Positions 62,838 through 64,000 of a stretch of 64,000 nt of DNA are shown in pieces. Source of the stretch: Acanthaster planci (lineage: Eukaryota > Echinodermata > Asteroidea > Valvatida > Acanthasteridae); contig NW_019091408.1 of assembly GCF_001949145.1 (NCBI RefSeq), forward strand, positions 530,602-594,601, in the 5' to 3' direction. The position numbers and the translations under genes are program-made. The notes under the pieces are model-generated. The model worked only from the letters and a program-made list of their open reading frames with translations, was not told the DNA's origin and did not search any database. Positions within the stretch are counted from its first letter, which is position 1. Every line of letters begins with the position of its first letter.

Positions 62838-64000
62838 GTGAGTCCTCTTTCCAGCAGATTTTTAAGTTCTTGTAAACTTTGAACCTGCATAATGAAACTC
62901 CCTCCGAAAGTGAGATTTCAGTATCGTGCAGTGTTGTAAGCAAGTCATTTTTTCCCAAGGTCAAGTCAAGTCTCAAGTTAAATTTTACCAAGTTGAGTCA
63001 AGTCACAAGTCAATTTTTTCAAGTCAAATTTTTCAAAGTCAACTATTGATTACTTGTTGGGGTAGTTGTTCTTTTCTACCTGTTTAAAGAGGTTTCTTCC
63101 GTTATGCTTTTAGATAATATACGTGTCTGGAAAATAAAGAATAAGGCCAAAAGGAAAACGGTCATTCTGCTTCCAATTAAATGGCTCTGAAAAGCAGGGT
63201 TGATAGGTCAGATTTTTTTTGCTGATTGAATGGGGTAATCAATTACCGTACATGTTGCGGTATATGCAAATCTCAGCCTGGACTTTTTCCATTTTTCACC
63301 ACCAAAGCTATTAAAACTCACCGTATAACGTGATAAAAAACTTGCCTTAATCAGTGCAAAATATCCGAAGTCTAAAAGTCTTAAGAATAATGGACAATTC
63401 TCACCACTATGTACAATGCTCGTCAGGTAATCACAACGAAAAACTGATAAATGTCCGTGTCTCGCATGGTACGTGTGTGTAATGCATCTTGAGGGGTGGG
63501 CGATAAAGCTCATGCTGCGGCAGGAAATTTTTGGAAACATGCTCGCAAACATACAGAAATACATACTTGTACATAGACAAAACATCAAATGCTGTGAATT
63601 TACTTGCAAAAATTTTCATGCTACATTGATTTTTTTTTACTAGCTGCTGTAAAGTTGTGTGCGTGTATGTTTTGTGCAGTGCGCTGTTGACCAAGATGCA
63701 TAGACTGGTTGCCACATTTTCATCATGCCTTCTTTGGCAATGGCATGGCAGGAACCAGTGTAGTATTGCTTCAGTGCATTGAGCATTATTGCCCACATGT
63801 TTTCACCACCGCCATGTAGCAAAATGCTAAGGGAACTTGTGAAAATAATGAAAGTCTCTTTTCCAAATGTGGGAATGTAAGTAGGTAAACATTTAAATGC
63901 AGGTCCTTTGGCTTGGGTAAAGGTTGTTGAGGGGTATCTTGTAGAGACAAGAGAAACAACAGTTTTTTCTTTAAGTTAGTAAAGTTTTGGGAAATTAGTT
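62838..64000. other. Start of the next intron (to window end)
   Basis: 1.2 kb of AT-rich non-coding sequence. 62930-63030 is a degenerate run of AGTCAAGT/CAAGTCACAAG words. No exon of the following Fn3 domain is reached. Confidence 0.5.

Noticed and set aside
1-64000. A new immune or defence system, or a second gene in the window
   Set aside because: All supported coding sequence belongs to one muscle-protein gene or to decayed transposons; no other conserved gene was seen on either strand.

Overview
The window is draft-assembly DNA (N runs at 2677, 36729-37232 and 57362-57405) from an invertebrate animal. Almost all of it is one plus-strand gene: a partial, intron-rich gene for a giant muscle protein of the twitchin/projectin (titin-like) family. 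Short phase-1 exons carry I-set immunoglobulin (Ig) and fibronectin type III (Fn3) domains. About 48 coding exons could be read across 64 kb; the 3' part with further Fn3/Ig modules and the expected kinase is outside the window. The repeat content (many ACATGTA words, MITE-like elements carrying TGCTTAGCA words, tRNA-derived SINEs, a decayed Ty3/Gypsy element) suggests a marine invertebrate, most likely a deuterostome such as an echinoderm, hemichordate or amphioxus. That placement rests on recalled repeat style, not on a search.

Layout. 1-5.6 kb: Ig1, a short acidic linker exon and Ig2, then a near-identical second copy of the same three exons after a single N, then Ig3. 7.5-16.2 kb: Ig4, Ig5 (two exons), a non-repetitive linker and Ig6 (three exons). 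16.2-24 kb: a 7.9 kb intron filled by a dead minus-strand Gypsy element with younger insertions. 24-30 kb: a PEVK-like elastic segment from 11 small exons, including six tandem copies of a 69-nt exon, and an exon with a strong PKA consensus (RRLS). 33.7-36.4 kb: Ig7 in three exons. 40.2-41.7 kb: a linker of three small exons with a DFRQLLRHR motif. 42.8-49.9 kb: Ig8 to Ig12. 50.6-62.8 kb: Fn1-Fn2-Fn3-Ig13, Fn4-Fn5-Ig14, Fn6-Fn7-Ig15, the start of the thick-filament-type superrepeat.

This order (N-terminal Ig block, elastic linker, six Ig domains, Fn3/Ig superrepeats) is the twitchin/projectin plan. The Ig and PEVK half would form the elastic or connecting segment and the Fn3/Ig half would lie along the thick filament. 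The PKA-type site in the linker is where molluscan twitchin is known to be regulated during catch.

The main surprises are eight GC-AG introns clustered in the PEVK segment, the 69-nt exon expansion, the PKA-like site, a possible 12-nt microexon at 45086-45097, and a Ig1-Ig2 tandem repeat that looks like two haplotypes joined by the assembler. No other protein-coding gene was found on either strand.
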